Positions 1 to 9,155 of a DNA stretch of 64,000 nt are shown here, one piece after another. The first letter of the stretch is position 1. Every line of letters begins with the position of its first letter. Source of the DNA: JADFNB01 sp036397455 (GTDB taxonomy: Bacteria; Gemmatimonadota; Gemmatimonadetes; Gemmatimonadales; GWC2-71-9). Where the stretch lies: positions 158,671-222,670 of the forward strand of contig DASWIX010000042.1 of assembly GCA_036397455.1 (NCBI GenBank), read 5' to 3'. Both the position numbers and the translations under genes were made by a program. The notes beneath the pieces are model-generated. The model made no database searches. It was not told the DNA's origin and was given only the letters and a program-made list of their open reading frames with translations.

Positions 1-694
1 GTTCGGGCGTCCATTGAAAGAGCAGTGAGTACCCCAGCTGCGCGAATCGCGCCTCACCGAGAAACGCGGGGATGACCGCCAGCCCGAGCAACAGGAGGAG
101 CCACGGCACGTACAGCACCAGCGCGCCTGCAAGGGACACGAGGGTCACCACCGCCTGCGCCGAATCGAGCACGAGGGCCAGCAGGCCGATCCGCCCGACG
201 GTCTGGCGTCGCGCGCGCTCCAACCGGTCGTAGGTCTCCGAATCCTCGAAGTGTTCGAGATCGAGCGTCGCCGCGTGCGCCAGCATACGCTCCGAGAGCC
301 GGTTGGCGAACAGGTCCCCCAGCAGGCTCTCGAGCAGGGAGGACGCGCGCGCCAGCCCTTCGCCGACCACGGCGACGACCAGTTCGATCGTGACCAGGAC
401 GCCAAGGCCCCACCAGTCGACCGCGGTGTCGCCCCGGTGGGCGGCGATCGCCGCGACCACCGCGTCGATGATCAGTTTGCCGATCCACAGCAGGGACAAC
501 GGCACGACGGCACGCGCGGCGCGGAGCACCACGATCGCCACGCTGTAGGCGCGATGCGTCTGGAAGACGAGCGTGAACAGGGGAGGAAGGCGCTTCAGCG
601 CCCCCAGGCGCGCCCGGAGCGAGGGTTGGGCCTCCGGGTTGAGCGGGCTCTTGCGGCTGCGGGGAATCCCGTGCGGGACGAACGGGCGGGTCAT
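1..694 (-). CDS. ABC exporter half-transporter, N-terminal part (runs off the left edge)
   Basis: The first ~231 codons of an ABC-type exporter are present; the rest, including the ATP-binding domain, lies outside the window. The visible part has a basic, proline-rich N-terminus, hydrophobic segments around residues 45-75 and 90-115, and the motif LDLEHFEDSETYDRLERAR near residue 155, typical of the cytoplasmic loop of type-1 ABC exporter membrane domains. Another hydrophobic pair follows near residues 185-220. The start is the ATG at 694, whose ATGA overlaps the stop of the upstream NDH-2 gene, so the two are translationally coupled. The substrate cannot be told from this fragment. MsbA/MdlB-like multidrug or lipid export is the usual role of the family. 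Confidence 0.75.
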   Translation of the reverse strand, partial: MTRPFVPHGIPRSRKSPLNPEAQPSLRARLGALKRLPPLFTLVFQTHRAYSVAIVVLRAARAVVPLSLLWIGKLIIDAVVAAIAAHRGDTAVDWWGLGVLVTIELVVAVVGEGLARASSLLESLLGDLFANRLSERMLAHAATLDLEHFEDSETYDRLERARRQTVGRIGLLALVLDSAQAVVTLVSLAGALVLYVPWLLLLLGLAVIPAFLGEARFAQLGYSLLFQWTPE

Positions 695-1944
695 GTCTTG
701 GGCGGGGCCGCGCGCACGACGAACCGGATCGGTCGGTCGTGCAGGAAGTAGTTCCAGGCCCAGAGCGACAGGACCGCGAACCGATTGCGGAATCCGATGA
801 TGAAATAGAGGTGCACCACCAGCCACGCGACCCATCCCGGAAAGCCCCGCAGCGCCAGACGACCAAATTTCGCCACACCGGCGTGTCGGCCGATGGTCGC
901 CATGATGCCCTTGTCCCGATAGCGGAAGGGACGCGGCGCCTGTCCTCGCGCTTCGCGCAAGAAGTTCCGGGCGACCCGCCGCCCCTGCTGCATCGCCGGT
1001 GCCGACAGCATCGGCAACTCCGCGGCGCCCTCGATACACCCGGCGGCATCCCCGATGGCGTACACACCGATGCAGCCGGGCACCGCCAGGTACGCGTCGA
1101 CGGCGATGCGGCCGCTCTGACGCTTCGCAACCTCGAGCGACCGCACCAATCCGCTGGGCTGGACCCCCGCCGCCCACACCAAGGTCCGCGCGTCCAGGCG
1201 CTCACCCGTGTCGAGCGTGATCGTCTCATCACGCACCCCCTCCACACGGGTGCCGACGCGGACGTCGATACCGAAGCGCGTCAACCGGCCGCGCGCGTGC
1301 GCGCCGAGCGACACCGGAAAGGCCGGGAGCAGTTCATCCTGGCCTTCGAGCAAAACCATGCGAACGCTCTCCCGACCGATCGTGGAGTAGTCGCGCCCCG
1401 CCACCAACCGGATCAGTTCCGCGAGCGCACCGGCGTACTCCACGCCGGTCGGGCCGCCTCCCACGATCACGAACGTCAGCCACGTGGCGCGGGCGGCAGG
1501 ATCCGCGGTCGTCGACGCGGCCTCGAAACACCGCAACACGTGGTTACGGAGCTCCAGAGCGTTCGGCAAATCGCCGAGCGTGTGCGACGCCGCCGCGATC
1601 GCATCCTGTCCGAAAAAATTGACCGAGGCGCCGGTGGCGATCACCAGCCGGTCGTAGGACTCCGCGGGTCCGTCGGACGGATGCACCAGCCGGCGCGCGA
1701 GATCGACCCGCGTGACGTCGCCCATCCGGTACCGGACGTTCGGCACCCCCCGGAAGACCGATCGCACCGGGTAACCGATGTCACTCGGATTGAGGAGCGA
1801 ACTCGCCACCTGGTACAGCAGCGGCGTGAACAGGTGATAGTCGTTCCGATCGATGAGCACGACCTCGAACGGCGTCCTGGCGAGCGAGCGGGCGCACTGC
1901 AGTCCACCGAACCCGGCGCCGATCACGACCACGTTTCCGTTCAT
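691..1944 (-). CDS. ndh: Type II NADH:quinone oxidoreductase (NDH-2)
   Basis: This 417-aa single-subunit flavoprotein oxidises NADH and passes electrons to quinone at the inner face of the membrane without pumping protons. The N-terminus VVVIGAGFGGLQCAR is the FAD-binding Rossmann motif. A second GxGxxG (VIVGGGPTGVEYAG, near residue 165) binds NADH. The segment DRNDYHLFTPLLYQVA is characteristic of the family. VYAIGDAAGC near residue 300 is the second FAD contact. The C-terminal ~60 residues (GWVAWLVVHLYFIIGFRNR) form the hydrophobic, amphipathic membrane anchor typical of NDH-2. Length and motifs are normal. It is read toward, and overlaps by 4 bases, an ABC exporter gene. Confidence 0.93.
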   Translation of the reverse strand: MNGNVVVIGAGFGGLQCARSLARTPFEVVLIDRNDYHLFTPLLYQVASSLLNPSDIGYPVRSVFRGVPNVRYRMGDVTRVDLARRLVHPSDGPAESYDRLVIATGASVNFFGQDAIAAASHTLGDLPNALELRNHVLRCFEAASTTADPAARATWLTFVIVGGGPTGVEYAGALAELIRLVAGRDYSTIGRESVRMVLLEGQDELLPAFPVSLGAHARGRLTRFGIDVRVGTRVEGVRDETITLDTGERLDARTLVWAAGVQPSGLVRSLEVAKRQSGRIAVDAYLAVPGCIGVYAIGDAAGCIEGAAELPMLSAPAMQQGRRVARNFLREARGQAPRPFRYRDKGIMATIGRHAGVAKFGRLALRGFPGWVAWLVVHLYFIIGFRNRFAVLSLWAWNYFLHDRPIRFVVRAAPPKT

Positions 1945-2022
1945 GCGGTCAAGATAGTCGGATCGCCCACCGGCCGGGCAGTCGAGCTATGTTGTTTCCC
2001 GTCTCCAACGAGCGTGATCGGG

Positions 2023-2805
2023 ATGATCTTTCGCGAGGATCTGCTGAGCGGCCAGGTGGCATTCATCACCGGTGGCGGCACCGGCATCGGGTTCGGTATC
2101 GCCGAGTCGTTCGCGCGATGCGGTGCGACGGTGGTTATCGCGAGCCGCAAACCACGGCATGTCGACCCGGCGGTCGAACGCCTCACGGAAGCCGGCGGTC
2201 AGGCGATGGCGGTGGCGCTCGACGTGCGCGATCCCGAGGCCGTCGCACGCGTGGTCCGGGACGTCGTGGATATCCACGGTCGCGTCGACGTGTTGGTCAA
2301 CAATGCGGCCGGAAACTTCTACGCGCCTTCCGCCGAGTTGTCGGTCAACGGATGGCGGGCCGTGATCGAGACGGACTTGTACGGCACGTTCTACTGCAGT
2401 CAGGCCGTGTACCCGCTGATGCAACGCCAGGGGGGAGGCCGCATCGTCTCGGTTTCCATGACGTTGCACTACCGGGGCTGGCCACGCATGGCCCACGCAA
2501 CCGCCGCCAAAGCCGGCGTCGACGCCCTGACCCGCACGCTCGCCCTCGAATGGGCGCCCGATCGCATCACGGTCAACGCGATCGCTCCGGGCCCGATTCC
2601 CACCGAGGGCGTCCTCAAGGCGTTCGGGGGAGATGCCGCGCGTCCCGCGCTCGATGAGGCGATGAAAAACCAGATCCCGTTGGGACGATGGGGAACGCCG
2701 GAGGACATCGGGCAAATGGCCGTGTATCTCGCGAGTCCGGCTGCCGCGTGGATTACCGGCGCCATTTTCGTCGTGGACGGAGGGAGTTGGTTGGCCCGAA
2801 CCTAG
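2023..2805 (+). CDS. SDR-family oxidoreductase, 2,4-dienoyl-CoA reductase-like
   Basis: A 260-aa short-chain dehydrogenase. It has the TGGGTGIGFGIA cofactor loop near residue 14 and NNAAGNFYAPSAEL near residue 90. In the usual YxxxK active-site segment the Tyr is absent (HATAAKAGVDALTR), with Lys kept. This pattern, together with the FREDLLSGQVAFITGG start, matches 2,4-dienoyl-CoA reductases (DECR/PDCR), which remove double bonds from unsaturated acyl-CoAs with NADPH, rather than classical alcohol-type SDRs. I chose the ATG at 2023; an in-frame GTG at 2014 is possible. It is divergent from ndh with about 80 bases between them. The fatty-acid role is by family and not otherwise supported by neighbours. 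Confidence 0.75.
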   Translation: MIFREDLLSGQVAFITGGGTGIGFGIAESFARCGATVVIASRKPRHVDPAVERLTEAGGQAMAVALDVRDPEAVARVVRDVVDIHGRVDVLVNNAAGNFYAPSAELSVNGWRAVIETDLYGTFYCSQAVYPLMQRQGGGRIVSVSMTLHYRGWPRMAHATAAKAGVDALTRTLALEWAPDRITVNAIAPGPIPTEGVLKAFGGDAARPALDEAMKNQIPLGRWGTPEDIGQMAVYLASPAAAWITGAIFVVDGGSWLART

Positions 2806-2918
2806 CGCCGGCGACGGCGATGGCTCCATCCCGCAGGCGCGGCGGCACGAGTATTATTCGTCGCCCCATTCGACCCGTCCCGTTGTCACGCGGGCAATCG
2901 ACTCCAGGAGGGAGCTTC

Positions 2919-5081
2919 ATGCGCATACGCCTGGTTTCCACCCTGATGCTGCCGGCCTTCGCCATCATGACCGACGCCCTTTCCCACGCTGCCAGCGGTC
3001 AGTCGTCCCGCTGCACCGTTCCCGATACTCGCCGTGGTGGCGTGGTCGACACCTATCACGGACGCGAGGTCGCCGACCCCTACCGCTGGCTGGAAGAGGT
3101 CGACACCGAGGAAACCGCGAAGTGGGTCGAAGCGCAGAACTGCGCGACGGTGGCCTTTCTCGAACGAATCCCCGAGCGTGCACCGCTACGCGACCGGCTC
3201 ACGCAGATCTGGGACTATCCGAAGTACGGCACGCCGTTCAAGGAGGGTGGGCGTTACTTCTTCTTCAAGAACGACGGACTGCAAAACCAGTCGGTGCTCT
3301 ACACCCAGGACGCCCTCAACGCCGATCCCCGGACCTTGCTGGATCCGAACACCCTCTCCGCCGACGGGACCGTCGCGTTGTCGACGCTCTCGATCTCGGA
3401 TGACGGCCGCTACGTCATGTACGGGCTCGCGGAAGGCGGCTCCGACTGGAACGAGTTCCGCGTGCGCGACATCGTGACCGCACAGGACCTGTCCGATCGG
3501 TTGCAGTGGATCAAGTTTTCCGGCGCGTCGTGGACCGCGGACAACCGGGGCTTCTTCTACAGCCGCTACCCCGAACCGACCGGAGCCGTCCTGCGCGGGG
3601 CCAACCGCGATCACAAGCTCTACTATCACGTGCTCGGCACGGACCAGGATCGCGACGTTCTGGTCTACGAGCGACCGGACGAGCCGGAATGGGGCTTTGC
3701 CGGCAGCGTGACCGATGACGGTCGCTATCTGGTGGTCAGCGTATGGCTCGGAACCGACCGCCGGAATCGCGTCCACTACCTGGACCTCGCGCGCCCGGAC
3801 CAGCCGGTCGTCCGGGGTGACGTGGTGCGGCTGCTCGACGCCTTCGACGCCGGCTACGGGTTCGTCGGGAACGACGGGCCGGTGTTCTATTTCTGGACCG
3901 ACCTGCACGCCCCTCGTGGGCGCTTGATTGCCATCGACACCCGGAACCCCGATCAGCATCACTGGCGCGAGGTCATTCCGGAAAGCGACGACGTCCTGAG
4001 CGGTGTCCAGATCATCAACAACACCTTCGTCGCAAGCTACCTGCACGACGCGCACAGCCGGGTCCGCTTCTACGCGATGGACGGAACCGCCACCGGCGAA
4101 CTGGCGTTCCCCACCATCGGCTCGATTGGGGGTATGAGCGGGGACCGCGCCGATCCCGAAATGTTCTACGCCTTCACGTCGTACCTCTACCCCACGACGA
4201 TCTTCCGCTACGATTTCCGGGACGGACAGTCACAGGTGTTCAAGGCCCCGGAAATCGACTTCGACGCGTCGGGCTACGAAACGCGGCAGGTCTTCTATCA
4301 CAGCAAGGACGGCACGCGAATCCCGATGTTCGTCACGCATCGCAGGGGCATCGCGCTCGATGGATCGAATCCCACGTATCTGTATGCGTACGGCGGTTTC
4401 AACATCAGTATCACACCGAGTTTCTCGATCAGCATGATCCCGTGGTTGGAGATGGGAGGCGTGTACGCGGTGCCGAATCTGCGCGGCGGAGGGGAGTACG
4501 GCGAGGAATGGCACCAGGCCGGGATGCTCGATCGCAAGCAGAATGTGTTCGATGACTTCATCGCGGCGGCGGAATACTTGATCGCCGAGGGATACACGTC
4601 GCCGGAGAAGTTGGCGATCGCCGGTGCGAGCAACGGAGGACTGCTGGTCGGCGCCGTGATGACCCAGCGTCCCGACTTGGTCGGCGCGGCCCTGCCGGCC
4701 GTCGGCGTGATGGACATGCTGCGATTCCACCGATTCACGATCGGGTGGGCCTGGGTCACGGAATACGGATCGGCGGACAGCACCAACCAGTTTCCCTTCC
4801 TGCGAGCCTATTCACCGCTTCACAACATCCAGTCCGGCACGACCTATCCGCCCACGCTGATCACCACGGCGGATCACGACGATCGGGTCGTGCCCGGGCA
4901 CTCGTTCAAGTTCGCGGCGGCACTGCAACGGGCGCAGGCGGGTCCCGCCCCCGTCCTGATTCGCATCGAGACGCGGGCGGGACACGGTGCCGGGAAGCCG
5001 ACGAGCAAGATCATCGACGAGCTTGCCGATCAATGGGCGTTTCTCGTCGAGGTGCTGCACATGCGACGGCCCGGGACGTGA
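2919..5081 (+). CDS. Prolyl oligopeptidase (S9A family), exported
   Basis: A 720-aa serine peptidase that cuts short peptides after proline. The start at 2919 follows a strong AGGAGGGA site and gives a signal peptide (MRIRLVSTLMLPAFAIM, then ALSHAASGQ), so it is probably periplasmic or secreted. The N-terminal domain begins YHGREVADPYRWLEE, followed by a seven-bladed beta-propeller region. The C-terminal alpha/beta-hydrolase carries the triad: Ser571 in GASNGG, Asp in TADHDDRV and His in RAGHGAGKPTS. GGFNISITPSFS is also family-typical. Length is normal for S9A. Its TGA overlaps the GTG start of the next gene (GTGA), which implies co-translation. Confidence 0.93.
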   Translation: MRIRLVSTLMLPAFAIMTDALSHAASGQSSRCTVPDTRRGGVVDTYHGREVADPYRWLEEVDTEETAKWVEAQNCATVAFLERIPERAPLRDRLTQIWDYPKYGTPFKEGGRYFFFKNDGLQNQSVLYTQDALNADPRTLLDPNTLSADGTVALSTLSISDDGRYVMYGLAEGGSDWNEFRVRDIVTAQDLSDRLQWIKFSGASWTADNRGFFYSRYPEPTGAVLRGANRDHKLYYHVLGTDQDRDVLVYERPDEPEWGFAGSVTDDGRYLVVSVWLGTDRRNRVHYLDLARPDQPVVRGDVVRLLDAFDAGYGFVGNDGPVFYFWTDLHAPRGRLIAIDTRNPDQHHWREVIPESDDVLSGVQIINNTFVASYLHDAHSRVRFYAMDGTATGELAFPTIGSIGGMSGDRADPEMFYAFTSYLYPTTIFRYDFRDGQSQVFKAPEIDFDASGYETRQVFYHSKDGTRIPMFVTHRRGIALDGSNPTYLYAYGGFNISITPSFSISMIPWLEMGGVYAVPNLRGGGEYGEEWHQAGMLDRKQNVFDDFIAAAEYLIAEGYTSPEKLAIAGASNGGLLVGAVMTQRPDLVGAALPAVGVMDMLRFHRFTIGWAWVTEYGSADSTNQFPFLRAYSPLHNIQSGTTYPPTLITTADHDDRVVPGHSFKFAAALQRAQAGPAPVLIRIETRAGHGAGKPTSKIIDELADQWAFLVEVLHMRRPGT

Positions 5082-6484
5082 CGACGGTGGCGCCGGCATC
5101 GGTTTCCTTCCTCGGCGCGGCCGGAACCGTCACCGGGTCGAAGCACGTGATCGCAACTGGTCAGCGGAAGGTCTTGCTGGACTGCGGCCTGTTCCAGGGA
5201 CTGAAACAGCTTCGGGAGCGAAACTGGCAACCGCCGCCCGTTGACACGGCCACGCTCGATGCGGTCGTGCTGAGCCACGCCCACATCGATCATTCCGGGT
5301 ACCTCCCGGCGCTCGTGCGTCATGGCTACGATGGCCCGGTCTACTGCACGCCGGCGACCGCAGACCTGCTCGCCGTCCTGTTGCCGGACTCGGCGTACCT
5401 CCAGGAGGAACAGGCGGCCCACGCCACGCACCACCGGTACTCACGACATGAGCCGCCCCTGCCGCTGTATACCATGGCCGACGCGCACGCGGCCCTTCGC
5501 CTGCTGGAGCCTCGCCCGTATCACGAACCATTCGCGGTGGCCGAGGGCATTCAGGCGACCTATCGCTATGCCGGCCACATCCTCGGCTCCGCCTCGGTCA
5601 CGGTCGACCTCGACACCGGACGCGACCTGACACTGGCGTTTTCGGGCGACCTGGGCCGGTGGGACCGTCCGATCCTGCACGACCCCGAGCCGATCCCGGC
5701 GGCGGATATCCTGCTGGTCGAGTCGACGTACGGGAACCGTCATCATCCGGACAACCCGGCGGAGGCACTCGCGCGCATCGTGCGGCAGACCGCCGATCGG
5801 GGCGGCGCCCTGATCGTTCCGGCGTTCGCGGTCGGTCGGACACAGGAGTTGCTGTGGTTGCTGCGCACGCTCGAGGAAAGCGGCGACATCCCGATCCTGC
5901 CGGTGTATACCGACAGCCCCATGGCCATCCGCGTCACCGACATCTACCGCACGCGCACGGAAGAACACGACCTGGAGATGGTCCAGCTCATCGACGACGG
6001 TGCGTCCCCGTTGTACACCACACAATTTCAGTTCGCCCGGACGCCCGAGGAATCGAAGCGACTCAATCACGTGCGGGGCCCGGTCATCATCATCTCGGCC
6101 AGCGGCATGGCGACCGGCGGACGGATCCTGCATCACCTCCATCAACGACTCTCGGATCAGCGGACGACGGTCCTGCTGGTGGGGTATCAGGCGGCGGGGA
6201 CGCGGGGCCGCGCACTCCAGGACGGTGCCGCGCACCTTCGCATGTTTGGCCAGTCGGTGGCCGTGCGCGCGCGGATCGAGACGTTGGATGGGTTGTCGGC
6301 GCATGCCGACCAGTCCGAGATCCTGCGCTGGCTCGGCGCATTCGAGCGGCCCCCGGCCTCCACCTATCTGGTGCATGGTGAGCCCGCCGCCGCGGATGCG
6401 CTGGCAGACGCGATCCGGACCCGGCTGCGCTGGGATGTCCAGCCCGCGCGGGATCGGGCCCGCGTCCCGATCGAACGCGGATAA
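5078..6484 (+). CDS. MBL-fold / beta-CASP metallo-hydrolase with RMMBL C-terminus
   Basis: A 468-aa protein of the beta-CASP metallo-beta-lactamase group (CPSF73/YSH1-like nucleases). Metal-binding motifs in order: SHAHIDHSG near residue 66, GHILGSA near 167, FSGDLGR near 190. A beta-CASP segment follows (PAFAVGRTQELL near 248) and the C-terminus has SASGMATGGRI and SAHADQSEIL (RMMBL motif). Family members cut RNA, and the bacterial members near stress genes are uncharacterised. The GTG at 5078 overlaps the peptidase stop; a GTG at 5087 is an alternative. It ends 71 bases before a universal stress protein gene. Confidence 0.88.
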   Translation: MTTVAPASVSFLGAAGTVTGSKHVIATGQRKVLLDCGLFQGLKQLRERNWQPPPVDTATLDAVVLSHAHIDHSGYLPALVRHGYDGPVYCTPATADLLAVLLPDSAYLQEEQAAHATHHRYSRHEPPLPLYTMADAHAALRLLEPRPYHEPFAVAEGIQATYRYAGHILGSASVTVDLDTGRDLTLAFSGDLGRWDRPILHDPEPIPAADILLVESTYGNRHHPDNPAEALARIVRQTADRGGALIVPAFAVGRTQELLWLLRTLEESGDIPILPVYTDSPMAIRVTDIYRTRTEEHDLEMVQLIDDGASPLYTTQFQFARTPEESKRLNHVRGPVIIISASGMATGGRILHHLHQRLSDQRTTVLLVGYQAAGTRGRALQDGAAHLRMFGQSVAVRARIETLDGLSAHADQSEILRWLGAFERPPASTYLVHGEPAAADALADAIRTRLRWDVQPARDRARVPIERG

Positions 6485-6491
6485 GGCTGAG

Positions 6492-6517
6492 TTCACAGGA
6501 GCTTCAGCACCGTCACA
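6492..6517 (+). promoter_or_regulatory. Putative phased direct-repeat operator (site 1)
   Basis: TTCACA at 6492 and TTCA at 6503 are exactly 11 bases apart (TTCACAGGAGCTTCAGC), followed by a looser GTCACA. The same pattern occurs before the response regulator gene and before the DUF2892 gene. It is upstream of the first universal stress protein gene. An 11-base phased direct repeat is the classical layout for OmpR/PhoB-type response regulators; Streptomyces PhoP units (GTTCACC) look similar. Confidence 0.45.
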
Positions 6518-6555
6518 CGGTGTCACCGTTACGCTCGTGGACGGAGGGTACCCAC

Positions 6556-7452
6556 ATGGACAAGCGCATCCTCGTCCCACTCGACGGCTCGCGGTTCGCG
6601 GAAGCCGCTCTCCCCCTGGCCATGACCATCGCGGCCTCGCGCCAAACCGGGCTCGAACTCACCACCGTGTACGAGGATCAGCCGACTGTCGCCGGCTGGT
6701 CGCTCTCGCCCGAGCAACACGCGGCGTCGCTGCGGACCTACCTTGAGACGGTCGCGGGACACGTCGCCGCGGCGGCGACCATCAAGGTGGACGTCGCACT
6801 CCACAGCGGGCAGCCGGCCGAGGTCCTGCTGCACCGTACCGGCCGTGCCGACATCGATCTCGTCGTCATGGCCACGCACGGCCGAGGCACCATTCACCGC
6901 GCGTGGCTGGGCAGCGTCGCCGACGACGTCATCCGGCACGCGACGGTTCCCGTCGTCGTGGTGCGACCCGGGGACGAGGCGACGACGATCGCGCCACACG
7001 GCCCGATTGACCGGGTCGTGATCGCCCTCGATGGCAGCAAGCGGGCGGAACGCGGGATTCGCTGGGCCATGCACGTCGCCGGGAGCCGCGCCCAGTACAT
7101 CCTTCTGCGGGTCGTGCCCGGACCGATCCTCGGCACGTCGACCTACCTGCCGCATGCCATCAAGGAGACGGGTGACGCCATCCGGCAGGGAGCCGCGGAA
7201 GCGGGGCGCTATCTCGAGGACGTGGCGCGGGGTTACCGCGTGGATGGCCTGGCGATCCGGACCGAAGTGGTCACCGGCGTGCCGTCGGCCGCGGGGATAC
7301 TCCGGTTCGTGGAGCGGGAGCCGGTCGATCTCGTCACCATCACGACGCACGGTCACGGCGGGCTGCGACGCCTCCTGCTCGGAAGCGTGGCGGACAAGGT
7401 CGTGCGTGGGGCGTCCGGTCCCCTCTTGATCGCGCAGTCGACCGACGCGTAA
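6556..7452 (+). CDS. Universal stress protein, two tandem UspA domains
   Basis: A 298-aa cytoplasmic protein with two UspA domains (about residues 1-145 and 155-298). The first begins KRILVPLDGSRFAE and ends with THGRGTIHRAWLGSVADDV; the second begins RVVIALDGSKRAE and ends with THGHGGLRRLLLGSVADKV. Both keep the GxxG-9x-GS nucleotide-binding motif, so both may bind ATP. The ATG at 6556 is preceded by GGAGGG seven bases upstream. Such proteins help survival under energy or oxidative stress. The neighbours (CBS protein, second USP, b(a)3 oxidase) suggest a respiratory or low-oxygen stress module. Confidence 0.9.
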   Translation: MDKRILVPLDGSRFAEAALPLAMTIAASRQTGLELTTVYEDQPTVAGWSLSPEQHAASLRTYLETVAGHVAAAATIKVDVALHSGQPAEVLLHRTGRADIDLVVMATHGRGTIHRAWLGSVADDVIRHATVPVVVVRPGDEATTIAPHGPIDRVVIALDGSKRAERGIRWAMHVAGSRAQYILLRVVPGPILGTSTYLPHAIKETGDAIRQGAAEAGRYLEDVARGYRVDGLAIRTEVVTGVPSAAGILRFVEREPVDLVTITTHGHGGLRRLLLGSVADKVVRGASGPLLIAQSTDA

Positions 7453-7458
7453 TGGGCC

Positions 7459-7860
7459 CTAGAGTTGCGCGGTGGCGACTCCCCGCACGATGTCGCTCTG
7501 CGAAATGACGCCGACGAGTTGCCCCCGCTCGAGCACGAACAGCCGGTGAATCTCGAGATAGAGCATCTGCTGCGCCGCCTCTTTCACGTCGACGTCGACC
7601 GAGACGGTCGCGGGCTTTTTCGTCATCAGGTCTTCCACCAGGGTCTCCTCGAACAGACCGTCGCGTTCCGCGGCGCTGGCGCACTCGGCGGCGGCGCCGA
7701 GGATATCCGTGGTCGACAGCACGCCGACGATGCGACCGGCGGGGTCAACCACGGGGAGGGCGGAGATATGCGCGTCGGACATCACGAGCACGGCATCCGC
7801 CACCGTCACGTCCCCTTCCACCACTTTCAGGTCGGTCACCATCAGGTTCGCAACGCGCAT
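7459..7860 (-). CDS. CBS-domain pair protein
   Basis: A 133-aa protein made almost entirely of two CBS domains (a Bateman module) that usually sense adenosyl nucleotides. The first includes DAVLVMSDAHISALPVVD and GVLSTTDILGA; the second VEDLMTKKPATVSVD and HRLFVLERGQLVGVISQSD. I chose the ATG at 7860 because CCTGGAGGCC precedes it by a few bases; upstream codons in frame are non-conserved. It is convergent with the first universal stress gene (6 bases apart) and divergent from the second. No effector domain is attached, so it may act through a partner. Confidence 0.88.
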   Translation of the reverse strand: MRVANLMVTDLKVVEGDVTVADAVLVMSDAHISALPVVDPAGRIVGVLSTTDILGAAAECASAAERDGLFEETLVEDLMTKKPATVSVDVDVKEAAQQMLYLEIHRLFVLERGQLVGVISQSDIVRGVATAQL

Positions 7861-8066
7861 CGAGGCCTCCAGGAATCGCCTGTGCGACGATATCCGGTCG
7901 ACGCTCAAGGTCGCGTGAAGGCGGGATGAAGGCCCGTGCATTCTTCTCCGCGCTACTGGACAATTCCTGAACGGCCGCTCATTTCCCATTGCGCGATCGT
8001 TCACGCGTGGCGCCCTCGTCTCGGGTGATGGGGTCGGATAACTCGTTCTTTCGGAGGCATATCACC

Positions 8067-8993
8067 ATGCCGGGTGCCGAGAAACCCGTCCTGATCGGCG
8101 TCGATGCATCTCCGGCCGCGGTCGAGGCGGCACGCGCCGGCCAGGCGGTCGCCGACGTCACGGGCGCCCCAATCCGGTTGGTCCATGCCACACCCGATGC
8201 CTGGTCCGTCCCTGCGGTGGCCGACTCGATTTCTCCTGACGTCGAGGCGCTGAACGATGCCGCGCGGCACGCGGCTCGCCTGGCGGTCGCGCACGAGTTG
8301 GGGAACACCGTGTCCGCCGGGGCCCTCGACGCGATGGACATCATGACGGGGCGGGCGGCGGTGGTCCTGCGCGAGTGCGCCGAGCGGATTGACGCCGGGC
8401 TCGTGGTCCTCGGAGGCAAACATCATTCGGTCCTCGGACGCTGGGTGGTCGGCAGCACCGCGCATGCCTTGGTGCGAAGCCTGGAAACGCCGCTGCTGGT
8501 TACCACCCCCGAGATGCTCCCGGTCGCGCGTGTGATGGCCGCGGTGGACCTCTCCGATGCGGGGGGACCGACCATCAAAGCCGCCTCGCGGTTTGCGGAG
8601 TTGTTCGGCGCGTCGCTGCATGTGCTGCACGTCGTCGCCCCGTTGCCGATCATTCCCGAGACGCCGCTGCGATTCACCGATCAGGAAGTCGGGGCGCATG
8701 CGCAGGCACATCTCGAACGATATGTCTGGCCGGAGATCGATTTTCCGGGTGCGACGACGAGCATCGCTCGCGGACCGGTGACGACGACCATCGCCCAGGA
8801 AGCGATTGACCGGCAGGTCGACGTGCTCGTGGTAGGATCGCACGGCAAAGGATGGGTCGACCGGCTGTTGATCGGGAGCGTGACCGAGCGACTCCTCAAT
8901 GCGTTGCCTTGCACGGTACTGGTCGTCCCGGTCATGAGTGCGGCCAGTCGCCGCCGCCGTACCGGCGAACGACGAGTCGATCCGAACGCCTAG
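8067..8993 (+). CDS. Universal stress protein, two tandem UspA domains (second copy)
   Basis: A 308-aa protein, again with two UspA domains (residues ~1-140 and ~148-300). The N-terminal half (VLIGVDASPAAVEAAR) has GGKHHSVLGRWVVGSTAHAL; the C-terminal half keeps a full nucleotide motif in GSHGKGWVDRLLIGSVTERL. The first half lacks the usual GxxG, so nucleotide binding may be confined to the second. The ATG at 8067 follows CGGAGG by about 9 bases. It lies directly upstream (21 bases) of the b(a)3 oxidase genes in the same direction and is likely co-transcribed with them. Confidence 0.88.
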   Translation: MPGAEKPVLIGVDASPAAVEAARAGQAVADVTGAPIRLVHATPDAWSVPAVADSISPDVEALNDAARHAARLAVAHELGNTVSAGALDAMDIMTGRAAVVLRECAERIDAGLVVLGGKHHSVLGRWVVGSTAHALVRSLETPLLVTTPEMLPVARVMAAVDLSDAGGPTIKAASRFAELFGASLHVLHVVAPLPIIPETPLRFTDQEVGAHAQAHLERYVWPEIDFPGATTSIARGPVTTTIAQEAIDRQVDVLVVGSHGKGWVDRLLIGSVTERLLNALPCTVLVVPVMSAASRRRRTGERRVDPNA

Positions 8994-9014
8994 AACGCTC
9001 ATGCTGGAGGTCCG

Positions 9015-9155
9015 ATGACTGACGAACCCCGAGACACGAACGAGCATCCGCGAGGGACGCTCGCCGTGGTCGCGGTATTCGCCGCGATGTTCCTCGTCGC
9101 GTACTTGCTGGTGTTCTTCCTGATCTACCTGCCGCGCGGCGCGGTCACCCGGTGA
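9015..9155 (+). CDS. cbaD: b(a)3-type cytochrome c oxidase subunit IIa (small membrane subunit)
   Basis: A 46-aa protein with a charged N-terminus (MTDEPRDTNEHPRGTLAV) and one transmembrane helix (VVAVFAAMFLVAYLLVFFLIYL). A tiny single-helix subunit directly before subunit II is the hallmark of b(a)3-type oxidases such as that of Thermus. A GGAGG site lies at 9006-9010 and its TGA overlaps the GTG start of subunit II. Identification rests on position, size and topology, because the family has little conserved sequence. Confidence 0.8.
   Translation: MTDEPRDTNEHPRGTLAVVAVFAAMFLVAYLLVFFLIYLPRGAVTR

Noticed and set aside
739..2022. N-terminal extension of the SDR frame across the ndh gene
   Set aside because: The upstream part is antisense to ndh and has no conserved sequence; the SDR starts at 2023 where family similarity begins.
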